DNA of 64,000 nucleotides from Pandoraea commovens (GTDB lineage: Bacteria; Pseudomonadota; Gammaproteobacteria; Burkholderiales; Burkholderiaceae), in contig NZ_CABPSA010000011.1 in assembly GCF_902459615.1 (NCBI RefSeq), positions 1 through 64,000 of the forward strand, read 5' to 3'. A program made the translations under genes and the position numbers. Below are positions 1 to 7,666 of this stretch, piece by piece (position 1 is the first letter of the stretch; each line of letters opens with the position of its first letter). Under the pieces are notes generated by a model, which was not told the origin of the DNA, did no database searches, and saw only the letters and a list, made by a program, of their open reading frames with translations.

Positions 1-7
1 TGAAATA

Positions 8-39
8 CAAAACGCCCGATGCGGTGCATCGGGCGTTTT
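8..39. terminator. bidirectional intrinsic terminator left of the prophage
   Basis: A GC-rich hairpin (arms AACGCCCGATG and its complement) is flanked by A and T tracts, so it can stop transcription from both sides. It lies just outside the left attachment repeat and probably belonged to the chromosomal tRNA-Thr region before insertion; that last point is inference. Confidence 0.75.
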
Positions 40-41
40 AA

Positions 42-69
42 CCTGAAATAACTGTCAACCTATTTCAGG
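42..69. repeat. 9-bp inverted repeat with 10-nt spacer
   Basis: CCTGAAATA and TATTTCAGG are perfect inverted arms separated by 10 nt. It sits between the chromosomal terminator and the left att repeat. Function is unknown; it could be a regulatory dyad or a weak hairpin. Confidence 0.5.
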
Positions 70-118
70 ACTTGACACTGCTGAGTACTTCGTCTTGCTT
101 GCATCACCAGGGACTGAG

Positions 119-143
119 TAAGTCGCTGGTGCGGAGAGAGGAA
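119..143. repeat. left attachment repeat (attL)
   Basis: Matches 12234-12259 apart from one missing C (GGTGCGGAG here, GGTGCCGGAG at the tRNA). This is the remnant of the tRNA-Thr 3' end left on the far side of the element. The defect lies in the non-functional copy, so tRNA function is unaffected. Confidence 0.8.
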
Positions 144-172
144 CCTAATACCCCGCTGCAAGCCTTGCTACG

Positions 173-454
173 TCAAGGTTTAGCAGATCCCGGTTTTGTG
201 ATGCCCCCACTGATGCCCCCATTCCCGAAAAGGCCGTTTGAAACGGTCCCGATCAGTGATCGGATGTCTTCGACGCGCCATGCCACCGTACGTGGGCCGA
301 GGTGAACCGGCTTCGGGAATCGGCCATCCTTGACTCCCCGCAGCCAAACCGAGCGGGACACAGGGTAGGCGGCCAGAACTTGAGGCAATCGGACGAAGCC
401 GACGCTTGGCAGGGTAGCATTTTCCGTGGCTGGTACTTTCGTTGCGGTTCGCAT
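173..454 (-). CDS. AlpA-family transcriptional regulator / excisionase-like protein
   Basis: A 93-residue protein with the AlpA/MerR-like winged-helix signature: an FVRLPQV start, an SRSVWLRGVKDGRFPKP turn region, then a W-R-x-E-D-I wing end. AlpA of cryptic prophage CP4-57 activates transcription of its integrase, and relatives act as excisionases. I chose the ATG at 454 because AAGGA lies 7-8 nt upstream; a longer reading from 532 would overlap the replication gene. The gene sits beside attL, so in the circular element it would be just upstream of int. Family call firm; exact role inferred. Confidence 0.8.
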   Translation of the reverse strand: MRTATKVPATENATLPSVGFVRLPQVLAAYPVSRSVWLRGVKDGRFPKPVHLGPRTVAWRVEDIRSLIGTVSNGLFGNGGISGGITKPGSAKP

Positions 455-501
455 AGTAGGTTCCTTTTTGATAGTCACGACTAAGGTATTGCGGATTTCG
501 G

Positions 502-1278
502 TCAGTTTTCCCTTGTCGCTAGCCATAAACACCCCAGATCCTGATTCCAGTACACCTGGCAGTGATCAAGGCTCGCGCCTGCGGCCTCAGCTGCTTCGAA
601 AGCGGTCACGATGGCTTTCACCGGGTCATCGCTCAAGATGTGGGCGATGGGCTGGCGCTCTGGTACTGAAATGCCCTTGCTGGTCCAGTAGCGTTTCTCG
701 TTCATCTCGTGCTCGGCGAAGTCCTTCGTGATGTACTTGCTCAGATATCCGGCTAGCTTGTGGCGCAGCCCTCTCTGGCGGAACGGGTTGCGCACGTCGA
801 CATTGCCGTTATCTGCACCGACGATGGAATGCCAGATGGCGCGAAGTATTCGATAGTTCTGCCGCCCCCTCACGGCGATGTGTATATGCCACGCGCCGCG
901 CTTCTGCCGTTCGGGGACGGCGATGTACTTGAAGTCCAGAAACTTCCCCAAACGACGGCGTAACGAGTCGAAATCGCGCTTGAGACGGTCCTTGTCTTCC
1001 ATGTTCTCGCGGTATGTCAGGGTGATCATCCGGTCTGCCTGCATGGCTTTGCAGCGCAATCTGACTTGCCGCCGGGCGCGCTTGGCTGACGAGAGCCGGT
1101 TGTCCTCCTTCTTTTCTGATTCCCCGCGTTTCGCCTTCGGTATGCGGTGGAGCGATTGGGCACGCATATAGCGGTCGAATCGGGTTGCATTGATCTCATG
1201 CAGGCCTTCACCAAAGTCTCTGCCACCGATGACCCATTCACGGCGGAAGGGATAGTCGTCTACACTGTTTTCAAGCAT
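502..1278 (-). CDS. rolling-circle replication initiator (HUH endonuclease)
   Basis: A 258-residue protein with the three motifs of rolling-circle Rep proteins: ITLTYRE (about 85-91), HIH (131-133, metal-binding HUH) and YLSKYITK (178-185) with a nucleophilic tyrosine. It should nick the phage double-strand origin to start plus-strand synthesis, like pII of f1 though not homologous to it. AGGAG lies 6 nt before the ATG. It lies between the secretin gene and alpA, an order common in inoviruses integrated by tyrosine recombinases. The catalytic tyrosine is most likely Y178 or Y182; this cannot be decided by eye. Confidence 0.88.
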   Translation of the reverse strand: MLENSVDDYPFRREWVIGGRDFGEGLHEINATRFDRYMRAQSLHRIPKAKRGESEKKEDNRLSSAKRARRQVRLRCKAMQADRMITLTYRENMEDKDRLKRDFDSLRRRLGKFLDFKYIAVPERQKRGAWHIHIAVRGRQNYRILRAIWHSIVGADNGNVDVRNPFRQRGLRHKLAGYLSKYITKDFAEHEMNEKRYWTSKGISVPERQPIAHILSDDPVKAIVTAFEAAEAAGASLDHCQVYWNQDLGCLWLATREN

Positions 1279-1308
1279 GGCAACTCCTGATTGTCGTGTT
1301 GATGTACT

Positions 1309-1346
1309 GGCCCCGTTCGTTGCAGCGTTCGGGGCCTTCTCTTTTT
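1309..1346 (+). terminator. GC hairpin with T-rich tail; terminator or replication-origin hairpin
   Basis: GGCCCCG and CGGGGCC arms flank a 14-nt loop, followed by TTCTCTTTTT. Read on the plus strand it is an intrinsic terminator, but the flanking phage genes are on the minus strand. Its position in the only sizeable gap of the late region, between secretin and rep, also makes it a candidate for the origin hairpin nicked by Rep. Confidence 0.5.
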
Positions 1347-1404
1347 CGGGGGGAGTGTTCTTGCCTTTGCTGGCGGGCCTTGCCGGGTGTTTGTACGTTA
1401 AGTG

Positions 1405-3099
1405 TTACTGATATAAATCTAGGGGCGCGCTTCGCGCGCCCCCGCCGTCCTCGCCCCTGCGGGCGGCGGGGGCAGCGCGGCGCGTCGCCTTCTCTCGCAT
1501 CATTGCCACTTCACGCACTGGACTGACGGCAGGGCGGTTTGCAGTGAGGGAATGTGTGGTCGACGTTAGCGCTTCGGTTGACGTCGGCAGTGCTACCCGC
1601 TGCTCGGTCGCGCGGGGCGCGCTGGGCCGCGCGTCATCGGCCCGGACTTCGCGGTTCGGCTCGTGGGCTCTCTCAGCTTCGGCCACTGCGCCGACACTCC
1701 CGACGCTAGTCGCCCTCACACGCTCTACCTGGAGCATCAACAGGATTTCGGTGTTGGACGAGGCGTCGCTATGGCTATCGAGAAAGCGGGGCAGGAAGGC
1801 CAGTCCTGTGCGGTTGTCGGTGCTCTTGTTCGTCGTCAGTCCGCCCATGAGGATCAAGTCACCGTCGTGCAGGCTGATTTCGGTGCTGACTTCGCGGGTG
1901 TTCAGCGTCGGGGAGTTGTTGACACCTGTCGTCGTCTTCACGAAGTCGCTGATTTGCTGCGTGACACGCAAATCGATAATTCGATCTTTTACGGTCGGGG
2001 ATAGCTCAAAAATGACGCCTGACGAGTGGTACTCGACTGACTGAACGGGTTCGCCGCCACCGCGCGGGTAACTCACGGACTTCAAGACAGGGACTTTCTG
2101 GCCGACGGTCAGCCTACCTCTGGCCCCGGAGCGAATACGCAGATTCGGGCTGTTGATGACCTGAAAGCGGGAGTCTTTAGAGAGCGCGGAGAGGGCAGTA
2201 GAGAAATCACCCGCCCTCAGGCGAATCGCGTTTCCGAACTTATCGCCGTCAATCGTGACTTCGATTCCCAATCCCTTCGAGAGCAGATCTAGCGCGAGTT
2301 GAAAGGCCGAACCGCGCTCGACGCTATTGACCACTTCATATGCAGCGGCACGCACGCTGACTTCGCCCATAGGCGTGTCGAGTTGGGGGAGCAAGCGTTT
2401 GAGTGCTGCAATTTCGGTCGGCGTGCCATGGAAAAGCAATGTGTCGCCTCGCTGGTCAATCAGCGACGCGGCGGAGCCGGGCGTGACTTCACCTCCGACT
2501 CTTGCGTTATCAGGTGCGGAAATTTCTCGATTGACGGTAAATCGCCCCTGAAAAAGTGGGCTAGCAAGGCGCGATAGATAAGCCGTGTCTCGATATCTCG
2601 GGTGGTAGACGAAGGTGTCGCGGTCAGGTTCGACGGCAACTTCCACGTCTCGCCGCTTGAAGACGAAATCAACACCCGATCGCGTTTCGACGCCAAAGCC
2701 GAGTGAGTCGAGAAACATCGAAAGGAACGCTTTCAAATCACCGTTTTTAGTGTTGAAGCGGAATGAGACAAGACGTTGGTCCTGAAGCACTTCGGGAGCG
2801 ATGACGTATGGGGTTTTGACCGCTTCCCCGTAGAGCAGCGTTACCAGTTGGGAGACGCTGACAAGCTGGAAATCAAACGAACCGTTCGTCTTGCCTTGGA
2901 GTGGAGCGATGCGTGTCCGGCTCTTGGCACGTTGCTTTTGTTCTGCCTCAAGCATCGGCCGCGATGAATAGTCCAGTGGCGAATATTCCGCCTCAGCCTT
3001 GAAACCTGAGAAATCGATGGGTGCAGGAACCGTCTTTGCTTCCGTGGCGAGTGCGGACAACGAGAGCGAGAGCATGCCGAACAGGACGCTGAGCTTCAT
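1405..3099 (-). CDS. phage secretin, pIV/GspD family outer-membrane channel
   Basis: A 564-residue protein starting MKLSVLFGML, with a hydrophobic signal peptide ending near ALATEA. N-domains follow, then a secretin domain rich in alternating hydrophobic strands including the VPVLKSVSYPRGG and ILMGGLTTNKS segments typical of GspD/PilQ/pIV. It would form the multimeric outer-membrane pore for virion exit. The ATG overlaps the stop of the Zot/pI gene by four bases (ATGA), implying translational coupling. The last 90 or so residues are a hydrophilic, Arg/Ala/Glu-rich tail beyond the secretin core, and a perfect GC palindrome (1422-1442) lies inside the final codons. Confidence 0.9.
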   Translation of the reverse strand: MKLSVLFGMLSLSLSALATEAKTVPAPIDFSGFKAEAEYSPLDYSSRPMLEAEQKQRAKSRTRIAPLQGKTNGSFDFQLVSVSQLVTLLYGEAVKTPYVIAPEVLQDQRLVSFRFNTKNGDLKAFLSMFLDSLGFGVETRSGVDFVFKRRDVEVAVEPDRDTFVYHPRYRDTAYLSRLASPLFQGRFTVNREISAPDNARVGGEVTPGSAASLIDQRGDTLLFHGTPTEIAALKRLLPQLDTPMGEVSVRAAAYEVVNSVERGSAFQLALDLLSKGLGIEVTIDGDKFGNAIRLRAGDFSTALSALSKDSRFQVINSPNLRIRSGARGRLTVGQKVPVLKSVSYPRGGGEPVQSVEYHSSGVIFELSPTVKDRIIDLRVTQQISDFVKTTTGVNNSPTLNTREVSTEISLHDGDLILMGGLTTNKSTDNRTGLAFLPRFLDSHSDASSNTEILLMLQVERVRATSVGSVGAVAEAERAHEPNREVRADDARPSAPRATEQRVALPTSTEALTSTTHSLTANRPAVSPVREVAMMREKATRRAAPAARRGEDGGGARSAPLDLYQ

Positions 3100-4157
3100 T
3101 GCGTGTCCCCCATGTACGGAGATGACTTGCCGCCCGTCCACACCGTCACTCGCTGGTCGTCGATGCTGCCGATTCGTGCGATGCCATCAAGGATGAAGAC
3201 GGAGGGTGATTCGACTCGCAATCGGCCATCGTTGTTGATGACGACAACATAACGGTCGTTGCCGACGCTGTAGCTGCCAGCGATGCGCCATTCACCACTA
3301 AACGTCAGTGCGTCAGGACGACGTGCAACGCCCGAGTCGGACTTGGCGAGGTGAGCGTTTGTTGACGAGGCGACTCCCTGCGGCGCTTTGGTACCCGCGA
3401 ATCCGCCGTTGAAGTAGCCAACCAGAAAACGCACGCTCATCGTGCCAACCGCCAACATGAGGCCGACGGTGAACCAAAGCCGCTTATTCGAGAGGATGTT
3501 TTGACGTCGATCTATCGACCGCTCTTTTCCTTTGCCGCCAGCGTAGGACTGATACAGCGGGAATATGGCCTTGCCATAGCGCTTGGTAAAGATGTCGATG
3601 CGGTTTGACTTGGTGACCTTTCCGCCCTCGTACAGCTCAATGCGGTAGTTCCGGGTTAAACCAAGTTCCTTCAGCTTCTTCGTGACGAACGTGACTTCCA
3701 CCACTGCGCGCACCTGGCGATGTAGATCGCCAATCGCCTGAATCATCAGCGCAACGTCGCAAGTGATGCCCGTTTCCGGGTGCGCATAGTGACGATGCAT
3801 ACGGAAGAAATCCATATGCTCGGGCTTCAATTTGCTGCCTATTGCCCAGAATTTCCATGCCTCGTCGATTGCAACGAGATCACCCGGCTTAACGAGTGTT
3901 TCGGCGTCGGGATTTGCCTCGTTCGGAAAGAAGTCGTCACGCGTCACGTCGTCATTCGTCACCGGGACGATTTCACCCAACGTGTCGGCGTCGGCTTTGC
4001 GAACGTCGATGCAGTATTCGCGAATGAGGCCGGGTTGTATGCCGTCGATGTTCGTCACCACGCGGCGTCCGGCAATCACGGCGGGCACGATGACGCTACT
4101 CACGACCTCGTAGCTCTTGCCTGATCCCATCAAGCCCGTATAAGCGTTTATGGCCAT
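3096..4157 (-). CDS. Zot-domain assembly ATPase (pI-like)
   Basis: A 353-residue protein with a Walker A motif (GLMGSGKS, 8-15), a Walker B-like hydrophobic stretch ending in DEAW (about 92-101), and one transmembrane helix at about 227-248 leaving a periplasmic tail. This is the layout of filamentous-phage pI/Zot proteins, inner-membrane ATPases that drive virion extrusion through the secretin. It starts 3 bp after the pVI-like gene and overlaps the secretin start by 4 bp, so all three are probably co-translated. Confidence 0.92.
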   Translation of the reverse strand: MAINAYTGLMGSGKSYEVVSSVIVPAVIAGRRVVTNIDGIQPGLIREYCIDVRKADADTLGEIVPVTNDDVTRDDFFPNEANPDAETLVKPGDLVAIDEAWKFWAIGSKLKPEHMDFFRMHRHYAHPETGITCDVALMIQAIGDLHRQVRAVVEVTFVTKKLKELGLTRNYRIELYEGGKVTKSNRIDIFTKRYGKAIFPLYQSYAGGKGKERSIDRRQNILSNKRLWFTVGLMLAVGTMSVRFLVGYFNGGFAGTKAPQGVASSTNAHLAKSDSGVARRPDALTFSGEWRIAGSYSVGNDRYVVVINNDGRLRVESPSVFILDGIARIGSIDDQRVTVWTGGKSSPYMGDTQ

Positions 4158-4160
4158 GAC

Positions 4161-4463
4161 TTAGCCCAGCATCGGGATGCGGCGGATAGCGAACCTGTTG
4201 CCCATTGCCGCCAGCACTATCGGCAAACCTTGTGGGACCGCCAGCAATTCGAGCCAGTACCAGACCCCCGGAGGAAGGCTCCCGAGTGCGTTTGCGAGAG
4301 CATTGGCGTTGGGCAGCAGGCTACTACCCTTGATGACGTCCACGAATTCGCTCGTCACATACCAGAGACCAAAGAACATGGCGAATTTGATGACGACTGA
4401 GCGGAATACGAACTGAAGCGTGGCGTTCAATCCAGAGAGGAGAATTTCGAAGAGAGTCGACAT
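4161..4463 (-). CDS. pVI-like minor coat protein (DUF2523 type)
   Basis: A 100-residue, very hydrophobic protein with two to three predicted membrane segments (IKFAMFFGLWYVTSEF; VWYWLELLAV; LPIVLAAMG). Size, position between pIII-like and Zot genes, and hydrophobicity match inovirus DUF2523/pVI proteins, which anchor pIII at the virion end. The ATG at 4463 is preferred because GAGG lies 5-6 nt upstream and it follows the pIII-like stop by 7 bp; an in-frame ATG at 4487 would overlap that gene. Confidence 0.78.
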   Translation of the reverse strand: MSTLFEILLSGLNATLQFVFRSVVIKFAMFFGLWYVTSEFVDVIKGSSLLPNANALANALGSLPPGVWYWLELLAVPQGLPIVLAAMGNRFAIRRIPMLG

Positions 4464-4470
4464 GGTGGCC

Positions 4471-6225
4471 TCACGCTGCAAGGACAATAGTGGCGGCGAT
4501 CAGCACGAACACAGCAAGCATGATCGACGTAATCATCGGGCGATATTTCTCCGCGAGGTCGCACATTGCGTCCATGCGAATCTGCGTATTGAATAGCTCA
4601 AACGAAGGACGAGGGCATTGCGCTTTGTATTTCGGCGTCTTCCATTCTTTGAAGCCCGGCACGAGCTTCAGGATTGGATCTAGGATCATGGCCGCCGTAG
4701 GAGGATCTTCGAGTGTTGGTGTTGCGACCTGCGGGGCTGTGCCGAGATCAACCTTGATAGGGTTGCCAATGTCCACAGTGGGACGGTTGACGACATTGAC
4801 GTCTCTCGATAGCGGGTCCACGGGACGCTCCCGATCCGGCTCATATGGGCGTTCCCTGTCGCGTGGATCGCGACGGTCGTCGGGCCATGGGCGAGTGCCA
4901 GGCCAAATGCGATCAGGTACCACAGTAACGCTGATCGGCACGACGCGCTCATACTCATCCATCGGTCGCGAAAAGACATCGACGACACGCGGTGCCAGAT
5001 CGCGCCCTCTTTCATCTGTCAGCGCCTTCACGTCCTGGGGAGTGATCGGGGACGTTACGCTGTGAGGCACACCTGCGTAATCCCTTCGTTGACTCGCTTT
5101 GCTGACGAGAGCATTGGCAACGTTGGCGACAAATCCGGGATTCAGTTCTAGGCGCTTTTCGTCGTCTGTTAGTCCGTCAAATGCCTCATCTAACGAGTCG
5201 TAAACCTCACGCTCCTTTCGCCGCCCAGGTCGAGAGTCCGGAACGGATCGAGAAATGGACGGAAGTGATATCGAGACAAACGACTCGAAGGATGACTTCC
5301 AGTTGCATTGCTTTGTCTCGTACTCACTCGTACACAAATAATCCTTTAGGACTGAGGGAGACTCCTGCCGCTCTTTCGTGCAAGCAGGATTGGAGAAGTC
5401 AAGCCGCCTTTCAACGACATCTTTGCATTCCTCGTATTCGTAGGACACTTGAGGAAAATAAGATTGGTACCCTGTTTTTTCTTTGTTGTTATCGGGAACA
5501 TCGACTTGGAGGTTCCGAAATTTTTTTTCTTCGTCAATGAGTTCCGCTTGCGCATAAACCAACAAATATGCATTCACCTGCGCCCAATTCTCCGCGTAAG
5601 CGACGATATTCGACTTCTTGAGTTCGAACCACCCTCGATACAGTTCATCCGGCCGAGGGCGATTTCCCCATGACTCTTTCGGAAACAATGCGCACTCCGC
5701 AGTATCGCAATTCCGGTCTGCATACACCCGAGCACCAGTTGCCGCGACTGCAGCCCACGGGCTTTGTTTCGCTGCGGGACTGGTAGAGCCGGTGTAGGTC
5801 GGCACCCAAACTTTTTTTGCGGGCTCGTGCCACTCATGCGTAACCTCAAAAGCTCCGTCAGGCGTAGCGCTGATCGTGACCTTTTTGTCTTCGATCTTGG
5901 CAGCAGCGATTTGGCCTAGCTGCGAACCCAGTAGCACCGACGCAAGCCCGAACCACGTGGGGCCATTTGCCGCCATCAAAAATCGTTCGTTGACACTCTG
6001 CTGCGCATATTCGGTCGCGACCAACGACATTGCTCTATGCGTCTCATCCAACATTGGGTCGTCGGGTCTAACTCCGTCTCGTTGCACGGCCTTTTGCGTG
6101 ACGAGTGCGATGATTTGATTGATGACGAGGGTCGTGAAGGCCCGAGTGAGTGGATTGGCCTGAGCATCCGAGGTGCTTCTTGCCACGAGGCAGAGACAGA
6201 GAGCGATAAGAGCGATTCTTTTCAT
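4471..6225 (-). CDS. pIII-like adsorption protein, TspB-type C-terminus
   Basis: A 584-residue protein with a signal peptide (MKRIALIALCLCLVARS...) and a large exported domain. A charged Pro/Arg/Asp-rich linker (WPDDRRDPRDRERPYEPDRE) follows, then a Cys-containing C-terminal domain (AQCPRPSFELFN...MDAMCDL) and a terminal membrane anchor. This C-terminal pattern resembles the Neisseria TspB/inovirus minor coat family. It should bind the host receptor and cap the virion. The start has GGGGG about 5 nt upstream; an upstream extension to 6471 would lack a signal peptide. The middle of the gene (about 5270-5600) is clearly more AT-rich than its surroundings, suggesting exchange of the receptor-binding region. 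Confidence 0.82.
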   Translation of the reverse strand: MKRIALIALCLCLVARSTSDAQANPLTRAFTTLVINQIIALVTQKAVQRDGVRPDDPMLDETHRAMSLVATEYAQQSVNERFLMAANGPTWFGLASVLLGSQLGQIAAAKIEDKKVTISATPDGAFEVTHEWHEPAKKVWVPTYTGSTSPAAKQSPWAAVAATGARVYADRNCDTAECALFPKESWGNRPRPDELYRGWFELKKSNIVAYAENWAQVNAYLLVYAQAELIDEEKKFRNLQVDVPDNNKEKTGYQSYFPQVSYEYEECKDVVERRLDFSNPACTKERQESPSVLKDYLCTSEYETKQCNWKSSFESFVSISLPSISRSVPDSRPGRRKEREVYDSLDEAFDGLTDDEKRLELNPGFVANVANALVSKASQRRDYAGVPHSVTSPITPQDVKALTDERGRDLAPRVVDVFSRPMDEYERVVPISVTVVPDRIWPGTRPWPDDRRDPRDRERPYEPDRERPVDPLSRDVNVVNRPTVDIGNPIKVDLGTAPQVATPTLEDPPTAAMILDPILKLVPGFKEWKTPKYKAQCPRPSFELFNTQIRMDAMCDLAEKYRPMITSIMLAVFVLIAATIVLAA

Positions 6226-6374
6226 TGTCACCCCCGCAAGCCCGTAACGACAGCCCACCCGCACACCAATCCCCACGCAAAAAACGTCAGATTCCATAGT
6301 TCTTGAAATGGCATGGCGTGGCCTCGCGGGTACGGTTGAGGTTGTATTCGAAAGCGATTGCAGTGAATCGAAAA

Positions 6375-6602
6375 CTAGCCAACGTCGTCGTCGGCAGTCT
6401 GACGACGCGAGGCGTGAATTCGACTCGCAATGCAAGCCCGAGCACGGTCTAGGGCTAAGTCCGCCAGCCATACGAGGCCTTTGGTCGTCATCAACAGGGA
6501 TACGGTCATTAATGCGGAGAGGAAGCAGACCGGCCCGATGAACGTGTTCATGAATTCAGCGAGTCGCATGCTCGCGAGATCACTTACGAGGAGGTGTTCC
6601 AT
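6375..6602 (-). CDS. small membrane protein of unknown function, minus-strand candidate
   Basis: A 75-residue reading frame in virion-operon orientation with one hydrophobic segment (FIGPVCFLSALMTVSLLM) and a basic tail. AAGGA lies 8 nt before its ATG. The position between the major coat and pIII-like genes is where filamentous phages may carry further minor coat genes, but I recognise no family. Its ATG lies in a CATATG that also starts a plus-strand mini-ORF, so at most one may be the main product. Confidence 0.4.
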   Translation of the reverse strand: MEHLLVSDLASMRLAEFMNTFIGPVCFLSALMTVSLLMTTKGLVWLADLALDRARACIASRIHASRRQTADDDVG

Positions 6603-6767
6603 ATGCAGAATCCTTATCTTCAAATGCTGGTGGGCGGAATCAAAGGTCTGTGGGAGCAGATCACCACTGATCCGACCACCATGTTCTTTGCGGTAGCGCT
6701 ATTGGTCATGTTGGTCATTTCCCTTTGGACGGGGCCTGTTGAGCGCAGGCAACGCAGACGTCGGTAA
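6603..6767 (+). CDS. 54-residue membrane mini-protein, plus-strand candidate
   Basis: ATG at 6603 follows a strong Shine-Dalgarno (GAGGAGG, 8-9 nt upstream). The product has an amphipathic N-terminus (MQNPYLQMLVGGIKGLW), one membrane helix (MFFAVALLVMLVISLW) and a strongly basic end (ERRQRRRR), a credible inner-membrane peptide. It runs against the virion operon and ends just before the hairpin at 6768-6790, which could serve as its terminator. No family recognised; it could act in superinfection exclusion or regulation, but that is only a guess. Confidence 0.45.
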   Translation: MQNPYLQMLVGGIKGLWEQITTDPTTMFFAVALLVMLVISLWTGPVERRQRRRR

Positions 6768-6790
6768 GGGAAGCGTCCGGATCGCTTCCC
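6768..6790. terminator. central hairpin after the major coat gene
   Basis: GGGAAGCG and CGCTTCCC arms flank a 7-nt loop. It lies 19 bp after the major coat stop, where f1-type phages have their central terminator that lets coat mRNA accumulate above distal genes. There is no long T-run on either side, so it may be partial or act by stabilising the coat message 3' end. Confidence 0.6.
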
Positions 6791-6808
6791 TACCTCAATT
6801 GCTGTTCA

Positions 6809-7060
6809 TCAGCCGCGAATGAACCCGAGTACGATCTTCGCGCCCTTAACGCCGACGTAAATCAGCGCCAAGCTTGCCGCCACAGCGAGAATTGCGGTGC
6901 CGACCTGAGCGAAGCTGATTGAGTTGGTCATCGCGCTCAGGTCGACAGCGCCGGTACCGCCACCGGCTTCGGCATGTGCGGCAAACGGGGTGGCGATCAT
7001 TACGGCGGCAACACCTGCACGGCCTCCGATTGCCTTCAGACGTTCAAGCTTTTCCTTCAT
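6809..7060 (-). CDS. major coat protein (pVIII-like)
   Basis: An 83-residue precursor with a long basic signal peptide (MKEKLERLKAIGG...AAHA). The mature part of about 53 residues is an acidic/Gly N-terminus, a membrane helix (AILAVAASLALIYVGV) and a short basic C-terminus (KGAKIVLGFIRG). This is the textbook layout of pVIII: thousands of copies coat the virion with the basic end facing DNA. AAGGAG lies 7 nt before the ATG, a strong site fitting high expression. Confidence 0.92.
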   Translation of the reverse strand: MKEKLERLKAIGGRAGVAAVMIATPFAAHAEAGGGTGAVDLSAMTNSISFAQVGTAILAVAASLALIYVGVKGAKIVLGFIRG

Positions 7061-7105
7061 GGTTTTCTCCTTCGAGTGATGCCGGAGTGCGTCCGGCGCG
7101 CTGGC

Positions 7106-7375
7106 TTATCCCCGGCGTATGAAACCGAGAATTGCGCCCAAATGAGCACTCACGACGTACAACCCGACAACCATCGTGAATGCCAATGTCCAGAAACCCG
7201 CCATCTGTGGGGCGTCAAGCGGCGTTTCATTGGTTCTCGGTGAGACCTGGGTAATGCGTGCGACGGCGAACTGCTGACCGTTCTCCGGCGGGCATAGCTG
7301 ACGGTCCATCGGTGTGGCCGTCATCGAGTTGCGAAGGGGCTTGCAGGTCAGCACCCGCGTCATTTGATTCGTCAC
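7106..7375 (-). CDS. phage membrane protein of unknown function
   Basis: About 89 residues with one C-terminal membrane helix (MAGFWTLAFTMVVGLYVVSAHLG) and an end, AILGFIRRG, resembling the C-terminus of the adjacent major coat protein. It may be a minor coat protein, but its soluble N-terminal half (with CK and CPPENG) matches nothing I know. The start is uncertain: a GTG at 7375 just after the upstream stop, or an ATG at 7363; an ATG at 7414 would overlap the previous gene by 37 bp. Confidence 0.6.
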   Translation of the reverse strand: MTNQMTRVLTCKPLRNSMTATPMDRQLCPPENGQQFAVARITQVSPRTNETPLDAPQMAGFWTLAFTMVVGLYVVSAHLGAILGFIRRG

Positions 7376-7377
7376 CG

Positions 7378-7641
7378 TCAGCCCCCGCGATTGATGTTCT
7401 TGAGGATCTGCCACGCGAACTTTGAACAGGCCGGTTGCGCTAGCTCGTGCGCCTCGTAAGCGAGATCAAGCGCACCGGCAAGCACTTGCACGGTTTCGTA
7501 CAGCAACGCGGTTGCTTCGAGCATGCGGGCGAAGCGTTCGGTGTCGGGGACGCTAAGTCCGCCGACGCGCGCAATGCACATACACGTTCCGTCTGTGGCG
7601 GTCACGGTGCGGTTTATAAGTTCGGTCGTGGGGGCTGTCAT
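7378..7641 (-). CDS. hypothetical inovirus protein
   Basis: An 87-residue soluble protein in the virion operon. It has a CMC motif near residue 20, a likely helical middle (ERFARMLEATALLYETVQVLAGALDLAYEA) and a third cysteine (PACSKF) near the end. An AGGT element lies 6-7 nt before the ATG. I recognise no family. Position between ssDNA-binding and coat genes suggests a replication or morphogenesis accessory role. Confidence 0.55.
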   Translation of the reverse strand: MTAPTTELINRTVTATDGTCMCIARVGGLSVPDTERFARMLEATALLYETVQVLAGALDLAYEAHELAQPACSKFAWQILKNINRGG

Positions 7642-7666
7642 ATCGGGACCTATGCGGTTGCGGCAC

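Noticed and set aside
42-69. dif-like XerCD site at the left end
   Set aside because: The inverted repeat has 9-bp arms and a 10-bp spacer, not the 11-6-11 dif layout, and the element carries its own integrase and tRNA att site.
1422-1442. GC palindrome as a plain terminator of the secretin gene
   Set aside because: It lies inside the coding sequence before the stop and is followed by TAGATTTATATC rather than a T-run, so I only note it.
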